DNA of 64,000 nucleotides, from positions 6,386,001 through 6,450,000 of the forward strand of contig JAMPIQ010000003.1 in assembly GCA_024699855.1 (NCBI GenBank). The letters are read 5' to 3'. The notes under the pieces are model-generated. The model saw only the letters and a program-made list of their open reading frames with translations, did no database searches and had not been told where the DNA came from. The translations under genes were made by a program, and so were the position numbers. Origin of the DNA: Aphelenchoides besseyi. Lineage: Eukaryota > Nematoda > Chromadorea > Rhabditida > Aphelenchoididae. Shown piece after piece: positions 48,278-60,334 of the stretch; position 1 is the first letter of the stretch, and every line of letters starts with the position of its first letter.

Positions 48278-50978
48278 TTACCATTCTTTTGCTGTTACTT
48301 CGGCGGCATTAACAAGCAAATCGTGCAGTGGACAAACTCGGTCTTTGGAGTCGGATTGCCACAGATAGCATTCGATTGTTTCGAAGGAATAGGCGTGTTC
48401 GGGATGGTTTTTGTAGTAACTCATTTCCTGTTCATCGATTGTGTACAAATGATCTGAACAGGTGTAAGTTTTGAAGTACAACAAACTCTACCTTTAGCAA
48501 TTGGATTGTAAAAACGATAGAGCGGAACATAAGCTCCACAACCCGGTTCTTTGGTACAAAATCCAAGGGCTTTGTCGAACTTGAAACCGAGAATTCGTTC
48601 GGCCATATCTTTCTCGTGTTCCATTGTTGTTAACAAGTGATCTTCTAAAACCATTTCGCTATTAAATTAAAATACACTATTAAAGCGAACTCAGAAAATC
48701 GTTGTATAAACGATACAACGGTTTCAAACACGTACAACGCGGATCCACCGAACTTTGACCAACGAAACCCATTGGACCTGAAAACGATGTTAAAATAAGA
48801 CGAGCATGATAACTTACTTTGTAGCAAATATCCGTCTTTTATTTTCTGTTGTTGTTCATGAAGATCAGTGGTATAGAAGTGATCGGTCACGCCGATTTTG
48901 TCGTTATATGATCGACGTAACGGTAGCAATTGTCCTAAAGTAATTGTGTTATTATGAAGTAGGTTTCATGAAATACCAGTGTAATTACAAGGTGACCCAC
49001 AGCTTCCAACATATTTGGTTACTGATCCAACTTTTTCTTTAGCCAACTTTGGACTTTTGGTTGGAATGTGCGGAGTCAAAACATGCGGGACGTGAGCAGT
49101 TGTGCGATTTATGTAATGAGCTTTCAGAACACTTTTATTCGTCTTCATTCGAGCACTCAAAAACGGCGGAGTCTCAATGTCATCAGTGAAGTCAGGAAAA
49201 TCTGTGCTCTTTTCGACTTCCATCGTTGTGGTTGATGGAAATGTGGCAACAGTTTCAGTGGTCGTTGTGGTTGTCGTTGTTGTACTGGTAGTTGTTGCGA
49301 TTGTCGTAGTACTCGTCGTTGTTGACATGGTCGTCGTCGTTGACGGAGTAGTGGTGGTCGTTGTTGGAGGCAATGTTGGAGGTAAAGTAGTCGGTGATAT
49401 CGAAGGAGGTGGTAGCGGTGGTATTGGCGGCGTGTTTTGAAGCTCATCGATTATATATGGCAATTGAGTTGTTGAATGTCTTCCGCGTATTCGTGGTGTG
49501 ATAAGCGTGTATGGCCGACGATTTCGATCATTTTTCTCGTAGAATGGCCTAAAACAAAGAAGCAAATAATAAAATCAAAAAGAATAGAGAGTTGAGATTT
49601 CACAAAATTTTGAATGTACCAATGATGATGCGGCCGTTCGGCTGCCAATCGTTCTTTTTCTGTCCGCCCTCTTTGTTCCTTTCGGTCGTGCATTTGATCG
49701 TAACTAAATTCCCTTTTATATTTAGTTACGATCTTTATAGATGACAATAACAAGCAGTTATAAGCTAAGCGTTATATTCCTAGCAGTATTTTCGCAACAC
49801 CAATGAGAGAAACTTACTCTGGAAGCGACATGATCGTATGACCAGCGGGACAAATAGGTGACTGTTTTCTTTTTCTTGGGCATTTATAACTAAAAAAGAA
49901 TTGGTTTCACTATCTAAGGCTATCTGCTTGTGAACATCATATCTTCAAAAAGTAACTTACAGATGATTTACATACTGAAAATTGTGCATTAGAACAGTGA
50001 TTAGAATTTGATCGTTTACCTCAATATCACATTCACTGAATACTTGTTTTGGTTTGTAGGGCCAACGCATCGGTGCCAAACAAGCGGGTCCTGCATTAAC
50101 TGCGACATGACCTTTGTTTCGTTCGAACATATTCCAACATCTACAATTTGAATATGTGCTTTCAATCTTCTTGCTATAACTTACTCGGAATCCAAACCGA
50201 GATCCGTAAAGAACACGTAGTCCTGTTCGTTTCGTCGTTTGACGAATTTGATACACGTGCGAACTTGTAAGTCCATTCGAGCATTGTTCAATGCCACTGC
50301 CTGATCCTCGTCCTCGACCAACGCCGGATCGTCGACATATGGAATTCTGCCCAGTGGCCAAATGTGGATCGGTACTTCGGTTGTTGGATTTTGAGTTGTG
50401 GATAAAAGAATGGGTTTGGGTTCGATGTTCGGGCCCCATGCTGTAATTTCCGGGTTATTGTGATTGTGCATTTTAATTCAGCTAATGCATTTCCTGGTCT
50501 TTCATTCAAAGTCCATCAGGCAATTTGGATTAGCTATAGTCTACCGGTGCGGCTTCGGTTCGTTGCCACGCCCGTGGCCAAATGAATTAATTTTGAGTGC
50601 TGAGTTTTATCGAAAAACTGGGCGGTACTATTTTTAATCTTTAGAATCAAAGTGGCTTAACAAAAACATGAAGACTGTTGTCTTCTCTATTCATTAAATG
50701 AAGTGGTGTTTTACTAAATGCGAAACTCAGTTGCCCATTCTGCGTCTGAAACGGTCAGTCGCGTGTCGGAACGGTCACGAATTTTACTCACTACGAGCGG
50801 ACGTGTGTTTAAACGCTTTCGATCGTACAAGCTTTATGTCGAAAGTTTGTATATTTACAAATATCATCGACACTGATAATCCTTCCCTGTGCTTGGACTT
50901 ACGGTAATCTCGAAGTGGATGTCGTTTGGCGTGCGAGTGCGCGATGCACGCACCAAAAACCAAGATGAAAAGGATCAT
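48278..50978 (-). CDS. Secreted mosaic protein: astacin remnant without zinc site, Thr-rich linker, DUF5648-like repeats
   Basis: Minus-strand exons, best fit: 50978-50903 (signal peptide MILFILVFGACIAHSHAK), 50440-50185, 50150-50020, 49974-49961 (a 14-base microexon), 49889-49818, 49703-49620, 49548-48977, 48934-48818, 48777 to about 48690, 48658-48492, 48453-48278. The astacin part has IHIWPLGRIPYVDD, TCIKFVKRRNEQDYVFF, then CLAPMRWP and directly the astacin end FSECDIEYVNHLYKC. The 80-90 residue core with HExxHxxGxxH and the Met-turn is absent. A Thr/Pro linker (49190-49440) follows. The C-terminal part has three units of the RxYN ... DHFYTTD type. One boundary (about 48690/48658) and the joining of the signal exon are uncertain. 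Confidence 0.65.
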
Positions 50979-52403
50979 TCATAAAATCCAGGGCGCCGCC
51001 GTCAATCGTCCCAGAATGCCACGTCGGTAAGAGGATAACAAATAGGATGAAGATGTTCGATGATGTTCAAGGAAACTTTGTGGGGCTTCTGTTCGTCGAT
51101 TGAAATGCGTCCTCTTGTTGTCGAAGGGGCCAAGAGGTTGCGAAGACGTGCATACGCGCGTTCATTCGAAAGCGGAAGTCCGACAAGCATCGGACGTTGT
51201 CTCATACGAAATCCGCAGAACGACCACGCAATGCACATTTTGATCTTTTGGTTATGATCGGGGGGCTGTTTCATTACGCGATTTGGTTGTCCAACGACGG
51301 TTCGTGCGCAATTTTTGTTGTTCTATTTTGCGCTATTTCCGCGTATGTTGATCCGTCCGGGATTCGTCGACGACAATCTGTGCGCGATTCCAACGCCGCT
51401 GCTTCACACTCGTCGACGGATTAGAAACCCGGGACCGAATCTCCACAGTCCACGAGGATTTCCGGTAGACGGAAAAGTTGCAAGTTCTCCGTAAGAATTC
51501 AAAGGCATTAAGACTTAATTCCCGCGCTTAATGACATCAAACGGTCGTCAAAGTGTAACGACAAGCGCAGGTGAAGAGAAGAGCAAATGGAGTGACGTGA
51601 TCAAAGATCGAAAATTACGCCTCTGCATTTCTATGACTGCATCGTTGGGACAACATCCTCATGAAATAAGAAATTCGTGTGTTGGAATCCGATTACGGTC
51701 CCCAAATTTGCAATTTAAAATACTCGACTTTCACAAGTTGCAATTTCGATGTCGTTTCGCAGGGTGTCGATTTCGTGTCTTGAATTTTCAGATTATTTCA
51801 AAAACAATTCATCTCTTCTGACGTCTTATTTTTACTGTAACACCCGGTTGTCTGTGATAACCAGTCGCCGTTCGGCTCTCTGAAAATGTTCTTTGCATTT
51901 GAACGCAGAGTCGTGAATGTATGAATTGGTAAAACGGGTTAAAATGCCTGAGAATCTGGGGCCATATACAACCGTGAGTTGTTCACTGGACTTCCGCATT
52001 CTACACATTTCCCAAGAAGCAAATTACAATAACGTTCGTCACTCGTTCGCTGTGAACTCTCAAAGTTGTTTTCGATGCTCTCAAATGCATGACTCTAACA
52101 ATAAAGTCGTTCCGGTCATTCCAATGCTAACTATAAACGCTCTCTCGAATTGGCCACTTCTAAATTTTCTAGTTGAATGGCTTGTTACGTTTCTTTCTCG
52201 ACTTTATTAGCGTATCTTCTCGACGTTTTTGCAGGAATTCCTAGAAAAAGCAAACGGCTTACCAGTTGGATGACATCACTTCACAATCGAATTTGTTTGC
52301 TTTTTGTTTTTCGTAATTCAATTGACATTTGAACTCCTTCGTGAAACGTTTCTTCACATCGTTCGCTTATCTTTTTATTTGCAGGTTAATTTGTTGTTAG
52401 CGG
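50979..52403. other. Intergenic, locally GC-richer
   Basis: Between the mosaic secreted protein and the synaptotagmin gene. Overlapping frames at 51002-51274 (minus) and about 51254-51424 (plus, with a hydrophobic stretch) and 51531-51821 (plus) have no splice partners. 50950-51560 is richer in G and C than other gaps, and may be promoter sequence. No element recognised. Confidence 0.35.
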
Positions 52404-55400
52404 ATGGCGTTTCATTACAACGATACGATTTCCGTTCCCGTCTACGCGTTGTATGGATCGCTTTTCGTAGTGGCAGCGATTTTCGCTGTGTTGGCTGCCG
52501 TCTATCGTCGGAATCGTCGTTACTACGAACAGTTCGATTTGGATCTTCCGCCTCACGGCTACGATGAGCTGGCGGACAAATCCAAACATGTCAACTGGTA
52601 GCCTATGTCTTAGCATTCAATTACAACCTTAACATTTAGGGCTGATGCCCATTTGCAAGGTATCACTGTTGATCCACAACCCGTTCATCCGAACACCTCG
52701 TTCCGCAACAAATTAAAAGAATCGTTACCATGGAAGTCGGCGGTCAGTCTTTGAATTTGGTAATTTGGGTCGAGAGCGATCGAGAATAATTTGCAACTTC
52801 GGACTCTAAAATCCGATTTCAAACAAATTTTCTTGATTGCTCTCGACGATTTTGATGCAAATCTTTGGTTTAATGCTCCTGCTTAACCATCGAAACCCGC
52901 TTTCATGTAAACCTGCAAATTTCAAAACAGACTTTCATACTGTAGAGTGCTGACGTAGTTTAACTGAATTCCTGTGTTTAGACTCAACATGTGATCAATT
53001 CGTTGAAACCGGAAGCAGTGGAGGAATATCGTGGACGAATGAATTTTGCGTTGAGTTACAATCAAGAACACGAAACTCTGTACATCAATCTCATCCAAGC
53101 AATCGATCTACCCATTCGTGACTTCACCGGAAGCAGTGATCCGTACGTGAGAGTGTTTTTCGCTGAGGAACCGTCGAAATGTCAACGCACGAAGATTCAC
53201 AATCGTAACTTAAATCCCAAATTTCAACAAATTCTTTCGATGACTGGTGAGTGAACAGCCAAAATTGACACGATTGTTCGAAGAAATCGAAATTACGTTG
53301 TCTGAAGGAATCTGAACTTTCTCTTCTGATTTCAATGTCTGGCGGATAAGCGTGTCGGTAATCTCATTCTCACGTTAAATCTTAAGCGCTGAAACATGTG
53401 ACTGACCGCTTCTGGAAATTCAATTTGACTTGTGAATCGTCTAGGGTCGATTAGAAAAGGAATGTGTTTTCTTGGTCGTCGGTCTGTTTATTCAATTTGT
53501 TCACAAATCTGCTCGTGCATATCCCAGAAAACGGAGATCTTCGTATTCTCTTGATTATTCAAGGCCGTTGAACTCGTTGTTTACAATTTGATTTCACTGT
53601 CAAAATGCGAAGGCCAATGATCTGGAGAATTGGCGACTTTCGGAAAACATCCAAATTTTATTTCGTTTCTTCAACGAATCACAAGTTTTATGGTGGCCAA
53701 ATTATGTTTAAAGGTTTCAAATTTCGCTTGCCAATTATCGTCCATTGATGCGCAAAGTTACCGCCATTTCTCATTTGTATAACTCGCGCATTAGCTCCAA
53801 GTATTAAGTCCTGATTTAAACGATTCTATCGAATCACAAGTTTGCTTACTGGCAAAAAGTCTTCTTCATATCAAATGCTGACATTTCACATCAAAGGTCG
53901 AGAAGAGCGCATGGCTATCTTACTTTTGGTCTACCAATTCGTCTAATTACATATCATTTAATGGATATAAAGGACAAACTTGTGATATTTCACGATTTGA
54001 TGTCAACAAATTGTCTGTCTTCGACTTTACGGTAGTCAATTAGACAAGGTGCTTGTAATCTTTGGACGAGTGGCATCAACTTTAAGGAATTCATTTCGAT
54101 AAGTGGGTTTTGTATTATGATTCTCATATTTGTCGATGATTATATGCTTCAATTTGATTGAAACATCGCTATTGCAGACTTTCAAAGATTAATCAGAAAC
54201 AAACGGGCAAAAACATTCGATGGAATGACAAAAATTTGATTTGTCATGGTTTACGAGCATCTAATCACTGAAATTGAACGTACCTTAATTCTCGTTTATA
54301 CATCATTCGATTTTAAGTGCTAGATTGATTTCTTGGTCTTTAGCCACGATGTCATACAACAACAGTCGGGTGCAGTTAATTGAGTTTGGACGTAAGCGGA
54401 TGAGCATCTCGAATTTCACTTGTCCACTTTGCCTACGCAGTCGACAAACAGAAATGAAATTAGTTGGATTTGTAGAGTTGATAAGGCAGTTAGCTTAATT
54501 ATTCAACTCTACAACTCACTTAACTGCAAAAACAAACATACACTTCCAAGTTTAAAGTTCATGGTTGAATAGAAGACAAGTGAGGAGGTTTCTTTTTGCA
54601 TTGTTTCAAGTGTTTCTTTCTTGGGTCATTGCCATTTAGCCGGAAAGTGACTGTTGAGAAGAGGCAGAACAATGAAGATAAGTCGACTTCATTCTTAAAC
54701 TGCAGAAACTGAGCGGTCTCGTTCTTTTTTTGGGAGCAACAAGAAGCACGATGTGCCTTCCGATACGACAAAACACGACAACAAAAAAAGAAGCAAAGTG
54801 GAATTACCGCTTCTTCGCAAAAGAACTTCTCAGTATTTTGCAGCTGCTTAAGAAGTTTGCCAAATTCGGACAAGCAGATGAATTTGTTCTTAGCAATCCA
54901 TGATTACCGTTTAAGCTCATCGAAATATCGTGACCTATCGGACAATCAAATGACAACACGGCACTTTCTCCCATTAAAGTTTACAAGAGAAACGGTTTTT
55001 ATTGGCGTTTAATGGTCTTAGGATTTTGGTTGTGAGGTCGAATTTCACGGAAACCTCCTGGTTTTGGCGTCTAAGCGTCCGATTTTACGTCCAAATGTAA
55101 AATTGTTGGCTGAAGATCCGACTAAACGAGAATCGTTTTTGAGATAAACATCAAATTTTCGTCGGTTTTACCGTTTCGACCTATCTAGCCGGCAATTTAA
55201 GTGACCGCCCTGTTCGAGAGTCAGAAGTCAACAAGTTGAGCGGTCTTCTATTTCAATTGTTTTCGGTCGTTGCTTCTCGACTATTATCGGCATTCATTTA
55301 GTGTTTTTGAATGGGCGACAAGTCACGTTGAATGATCACGTATGCAAACTAGAAACAAGCTAGTTGGAAATACGTTTGTTGTCAAAGGGCTCCGAAAGAA

Positions 55401-57305
55401 TAATTAGGCAATTAAGGTTGCCATTCCACAATCGAGGTTTAAAGTCCTTTCGCATTGACGTTTGAATTCTTATCCACATCGTTTGGAAAGCAATTTCCCG
55501 CTCTTTCGGTATTCTGGTCGCGAATTTCACTGTCTTTTGACCGTCTGCTTAATTGCCACGCAAACAACGACGTCTTCCATCTGATTATGTTCCTTCGTTA
55601 AAATGTCGACTACTGTGAGAATTAATTCGAGCACTTTACGATTCCGGCAATTTTCCCATTGATGTTCAACTAAACGATGAGGAGAATTAACAATTCAAAT
55701 TGCCGTTGGCGTTTCTGTTCCAAACACAACTGAACGATTGTAATTCATTAGCAAGTTCGAATGGGTCTTCTTGTTGCGACCATATTTTCCTGAGCTCTTA
55801 CCGTTTACTGTAGCCATTGGTTTGTTTGCGGAAGACGGAAGTCCAATTGGTTTCACTTTAACGAAAATAAGCGACGTTTCCGGCCACCGACTCGTTCTGA
55901 CCACTTGGTCAGTTGACGAACAAACATTGCCGTTGAATGTGTTTATTCGCGTTGTTTCTTTTCGAGTTTGGTTTCACTTTCGCATGAAAGGTTACGAGTT
56001 TAGTGATTGTAAGGTCAATTCGTTTGCCTTTGCATATCCTCGACATACAAATGGATCGTCTTGCTGCTTGCCATTTGATGCACGGATTTCTGCACGTTCC
56101 CGGACATCGACGACGACACGCATCGTCGCCGAATTGTCAGAACGTGAATCGATCGTTGTCGTTGACCGATCGACGAGGAATCATTTCGAACGGACGAATG
56201 AATTCTCGTGGTCTAATCAGCCCACTGCCTTCAGGACAACGTAATTTCTTTCTAACTGAAAATTCAATTAAAACCGCAAACTTGCACGGTTCTTATTTTT
56301 CTTTTAGGTTTGAAACGCAATGCGCTCAATGACATGACTCTTGTTGTAAGTTTGATTCATACGCTTTCTTACAATAATGTTTCTAGATGCAAGTCTTAGA
56401 CTACGATCGCTTTTCGTCTGATGACATAATGGTATGTAAAGTTCTAGTCTTTTTACTTAAACGAAATCGTATCAATGGTTCTAATATTGTGGGTTATGAG
56501 GGTCCATCATAAGCGGCTTGAAAGCTTGCAATCAGTAGGAGAGAATTATAAACGGACAGAGTGAGATAATAACCGAAATTTTGTTAGGCAGATCGATTGT
56601 GTAAACCAATTCGGTTAAGAAAAACATTGTTTGGGATAAACGGTAGTGGGCACTGATTTGAAACCAAAAGATTTTGTAAATTGTACAATCTTGTAGGGTG
56701 AAGTTATGTTGCCGATGAAGAACGTCAAGTTTGATAAGAATCCCGTTTACTGGAAACATTTGCAACGTCCGACTGTTAGTGTCGAGTAAGTAAAGGAAAA
56801 CAGAAACATGTGATAAGAGAATCGAATTCAGAAAAGCAGGAGAGATAATGATTACGTTGTGTTATTTGCCGGAATCGAACAAATTGAACGTGACTCTGTT
56901 AAAAGCAAAGGATTTGCCAAGTCGAGAGAAGGTTGGTAGCAACGATCCGTACGTCAAACTGTGGCTCGTTCATCGTGGCACGAAGCTTGAGAAGAAAAAG
57001 ACTCAAATCAAACATCAAAATTCGGCACCGCAGTTTATGGAAATGTTCACTTTCTCTGTTCCGGCAAAAGAGAAGTTGGAGTCGGAGATTAATTTGGTTG
57101 TTTCGGTTCGTGTTCTTTGCTAATTCAACGTTAATCATTTGCTTTATAGGTTATGAACTTTGATCCGATTTCTACGAATCATGAAATCGGACACACGGTT
57201 TTGGGCTTATTGGGGGCTGATACGGGAGTGGCTCAATGGCGTGAAGCGTTGGCAAATCCGGAAAAATCTGTGACTTCTTGGCATAAATTGGCACCACGCT
57301 GGTAA
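52404..57305 (+). CDS. Synaptotagmin (SYT7-like) with a 3-kb intron
   Basis: Eight exons: 52404-52597, 52640-52742, 52982-53246, 56308-56345, 56387-56431, 56697-56785, 56832-57099, 57150-57305. A short lumenal start precedes a membrane helix ([17 protein letters not shown]), a basic juxtamembrane segment and two C2 domains. C2[39 protein letters not shown], then [15 protein letters not shown], with its Asp ligands present. C2[39 protein letters not shown], then [14 protein letters not shown]; two Asp positions are replaced, so calcium binding by C2B is doubtful. The end is WHKLAPRW. The block before C2B (FWK/YWKHLQ type) resembles SYT7. Intron 3 is 53247-56307, and it interrupts C2A. Confidence 0.85.
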
Positions 57306-58035
57306 TGAAATACGTCATGTGAAGAACGAAAAACTATTTGTGATGATCTACTCAATATCTTTTAACACGTCTAGACTCATTATCATACCATTGCATTTCT
57401 TATTCTCTTATCTTGATCGTAGACAATCAATCCGTAAACCTCCCGGAACTCATCGGGCTCAAGCCATGCGGCTAACTTTTTGTTCAGAATTTACAATATT
57501 GTGATCTCAGAGCAGAAATCTCATTTGTTTCTAGTCGACCCCAACGAAACTGTTCGGTTTGAATAAACTCAAATGTGTTTCTGTAGACTAATGAACACAA
57601 TCAGAGTGCGTCTCATCGTAACAATATAAAACCCTATCTAAATTGGTCCTAGGGATCGCAAACATTGGTTTTCTATTATCGACAAGCTTCCCGAAGGTTT
57701 CATTTGTCGTGTAGGAATCTACGTATTTCAGAGACTACGAAATTCGTATATCAAGAGCAGCGTTATTTCCACGATTTGTGCACTAGTCAGCGGAAATCAA
57801 GAACGTTAAGCGGATAAACTGCATTTATTCAGCTTTTATCAAAGCCGAATGTTCTCGAATAGGCGTCACGTTGTCAATGGCTAACTGACAATTGTGCAAA
57901 TAAAAACCCCAAATTCGAAATTAGCTCAGATAAAAGAAGCGACCAACTGCCCACAATTTCAATCGAACTAAACGATTTCACAACACTAAGTCAGTGGATT
58001 TTCCAGTAAATTTGGCATCTCGCTTGATTTTAGAC
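57306..58035. other. Intergenic
   Basis: AT-rich, 3' side of the synaptotagmin gene and upstream of the small secreted peptide gene. No coding or RNA content recognised. Confidence 0.5.
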
Positions 58036-58278
58036 ATGAAGTTCTTGTACGTTATTCTCGCCGTCTTTATGATTGGTATGGTCGTTGCTAATGGAGTAAG
58101 GAAATAAAGGCGATAGATTATCTACTCTTCATTTCAGAACAACGCCGAGAAGCCACAGCATCATCACGGTTTTGTCAGCGGTGCACGAGCAAATCAAGCC
58201 ACTGGTGCATTCCCTAAACCACCGCCTTCTCCAAAGGGCGGATTCATTCAACGTCTCCGCAATTTCATTCACATCTAA
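58036..58278 (+). CDS. Small secreted His-rich basic peptide
   Basis: Two exons: 58036-58095 and 58138-58278, 66 residues. The first exon is almost exactly a signal peptide (FLYVILAVFMIGMVVANG). The mature part starts NNAEKPQHHHG, has a Pro-rich middle (FPKPPPSPKGG) and ends in a basic amphipathic segment, FIQRLRNFIHI. There is no Cys. This plan is common for antimicrobial or short signalling peptides in nematodes, but no family was recognised. AATAAA follows at about 58281. Confidence 0.75.
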
Positions 58279-58349
58279 ATCAATAAAAAAAGAGCTTTGA
58301 CACAACACTGTTGGAATATGTAACAATAAACTCTTTAATTCTGCTCAGT

Positions 58350-58936
58350 TTAAATGTCCGAGAATTCTGACAACGTTCGATTGCAATCGATCGGTTGAAC
58401 GTCCAATTCGTTCCGAACATTTTCAGTTGCATTTGTGATCACTGTGTTGATAGAATTGCAGGACTCTCGTTCAGTCAGATCGATATCATTGTAGAGCTTC
58501 TAGAAGCATTGCTGCATTCAAAAAGAGCATCATTCTACAAACTCGAATTTCCCATTGCAGTTCATTTGCTGCAACAGATAAGTTTTTCGCTTTTTGTTCC
58601 ATTCGTTCCAATTCACGACCTTGTCTTTGATCGTATTCAAAAAGAGCATCATCCAAATTTTGCTGCAATTGAAGTCCTACGCGAAATTCAAAATGAACCA
58701 ACTACCTCAATTAATGGTGACTGTTGATTGGACCACTTCTGCATAGTGTCGAGAATTGCTGCTCGACTTCGATTTGGATCGTTGATGATCTTCTTTGCTT
58801 CGGTCACTTGCGTTGGGTTTAATTTGATCAGAACCAATTCATAAGGTCGTCCAGGCACATAATTGAAAGTTGCCAGAACCAAACTAATAAGAACACCAGC
58901 TAACATAATGACTAGAGAAACAGACATTGAAGGCAT
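58350..58936 (-). CDS. Small type II membrane protein with coiled coil
   Basis: Minus-strand exons 58936-58706, 58662-58543, 58499-58350, giving about 166 residues. An N-terminal hydrophobic helix (SVSLVIMLAGVLISLVLA) is followed by a polar segment, then a long helix with heptad-like spacing (DALFEYDQRQGRELERMEQK ... NELQWEIRKLYNDIDL), and a tail with three Asn-x-Ser/Thr sites (TNATEN, CNRT). The tail is therefore probably lumenal or extracellular. No family recognised. It is convergent with the small peptide gene. Confidence 0.6.
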
Positions 58937-59017
58937 TGGACACAAATCTAGAAACAAGTTAGCAATTGATTTTGTACAAAAGATCTGAAGAATCGAAGAA
59001 AAAACTCGATCTTTCAA

Positions 59018-59375
59018 GCCCTCAAAATTTGTCTACAATGTTCGAAAGATCATTTCTTAGGCTTTTGAACCTGTGACGTTAAACTTTCAAACGTTTGTAA
59101 CCTCCGATCTACTTCACATAAGATCATTGATGTTTGCGTTGTTTATTTTTAGTTTAAACATTTCGATCTCGACAAAGTTTCCATAAGAAAAATAAAACAA
59201 TCATTGCGCACTCAAAAATTAAAAGAACATTAATAACATTAGATAATAGCAAGTATTTTTCTAAATCGAATTTATTGGCAAGTGGAGAAAGCACCCAGTA
59301 GTCAAGATCATTAGTCAAAGTCTTTAGGAGCACTGAAAGAAGTAGACGATGAATAGTAGGTTGGTGATTTTAAAT
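59018..59375. other. Intergenic, AT-rich
   Basis: Between two minus-strand membrane-protein genes. No coding content or repeat recognised. Confidence 0.5.
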
Positions 59376-60334
59376 TCACCGAGTCAGACGAAAAAGTTTG
59401 GACTTCTTACGCTCAGAATTGCCGTCATCGATATCAGCCGGAGCCAAAGTCAATCGGGCTGTTCGAGTTTTCTTGCCCTTGGATGAACGAGTCGATCCTT
59501 CAGTTTTGTTGTTCTTCGATTTTTGGGAACGACGACTGCTGACTTCATCAAAAGGTTTAGAGCGAGTAGACGCTCTGGAATAAACACGTCGTTTCCTCTT
59601 TTCCTTCTCACTTTTCTTCATCGATTTCTTTTTACGTTCAGTCGCTCGTTTTCTAAATCATTGGAAACGAAATTTAAACAATCAACAAACTTTTCAATTC
59701 GCTTTTCTTTTAGTTTCTCTCTGAGACTGCGACGCAAACGCATCGTGTCCTCATCCTTCGCACTGCGAGTCGATTTGTTTCGAGAACTGCGAGAACGACG
59801 AGAACTTTTGTCTTCAGATTTGCCACGAAGGTTCTTTTCTTCCTGAGTTTTTCGCTCTGAATTGGATAAAATCGTTAAATCAAATTACCGTTGATGACAC
59901 ACCACGCAAAGAACGACGTGATGCACGACGAGCTTCGATCACCTCTTTCAAGAGATCAGTTCGACGCGAGCGATTTGAACGTTCGCTTTGCGTTTTTCTG
60001 CGATTGAACTCATGAAACAAGAAGATTCAAGGCTTTTAACTTACTCGATTGGAAGTTCGGAGAACTGAACTTCACGACGTGGACCGTTTTCTGGAGCAGC
60101 ACCCAGAAGACCTTTGGGCATTGCTGTTTCAACGGGAACTGCTGGATCGTTGGTCGGGCGTTTCGATTGCTTCAACGCCTTCAGGCGACGACGTTCTTTG
60201 TTGCCACAGAAGATGATCAATGTACTCCCCAAAGTGGAAACAGCCGCTAAAATTTGGCCGCAAACCGAAACGAAGTCACTCATCGTCTCGTCAATCAACG
60301 AAGAACCAAATGAGCCGATTGACTGGATTTCCAT
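59376..60334 (-). CDS. Single-pass membrane protein with Arg/Ser/Lys-rich tail
   Basis: Minus-strand exons 60334-60045, 59997-59889, 59854-59691, 59652-59376, about 280 aa. One hydrophobic helix near the N-terminus (VCGQILAAVSTLGSTLIIFC) is followed by a basic tail: NKERRRLKALKQSKRP, then SERSNRSRRTDLL, SSRRSRSSRNKSTRS and KKSMKKSEKEKRKRR. The exon 2/3 junction uses a second AG (TTCAGAG) to stay in frame. No domain is known. It repeats the plan of the gene at 40528-41536 without obvious sequence similarity outside composition. Confidence 0.65.

Noticed and set aside
50979..51424. A small membrane-protein gene at 51254-51424 or a 90-aa minus gene at 51002-51274
   Set aside because: The two overlap on opposite strands and neither has transcript-like structure or a known motif.
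54559..56244. A nested gene within the large synaptotagmin intron
   Set aside because: Frames at 54559-54873 (minus) and 55771-56244 (plus) lack complete splice logic and motifs; the only part retained is the candidate alternative first exon ending at about 56241.
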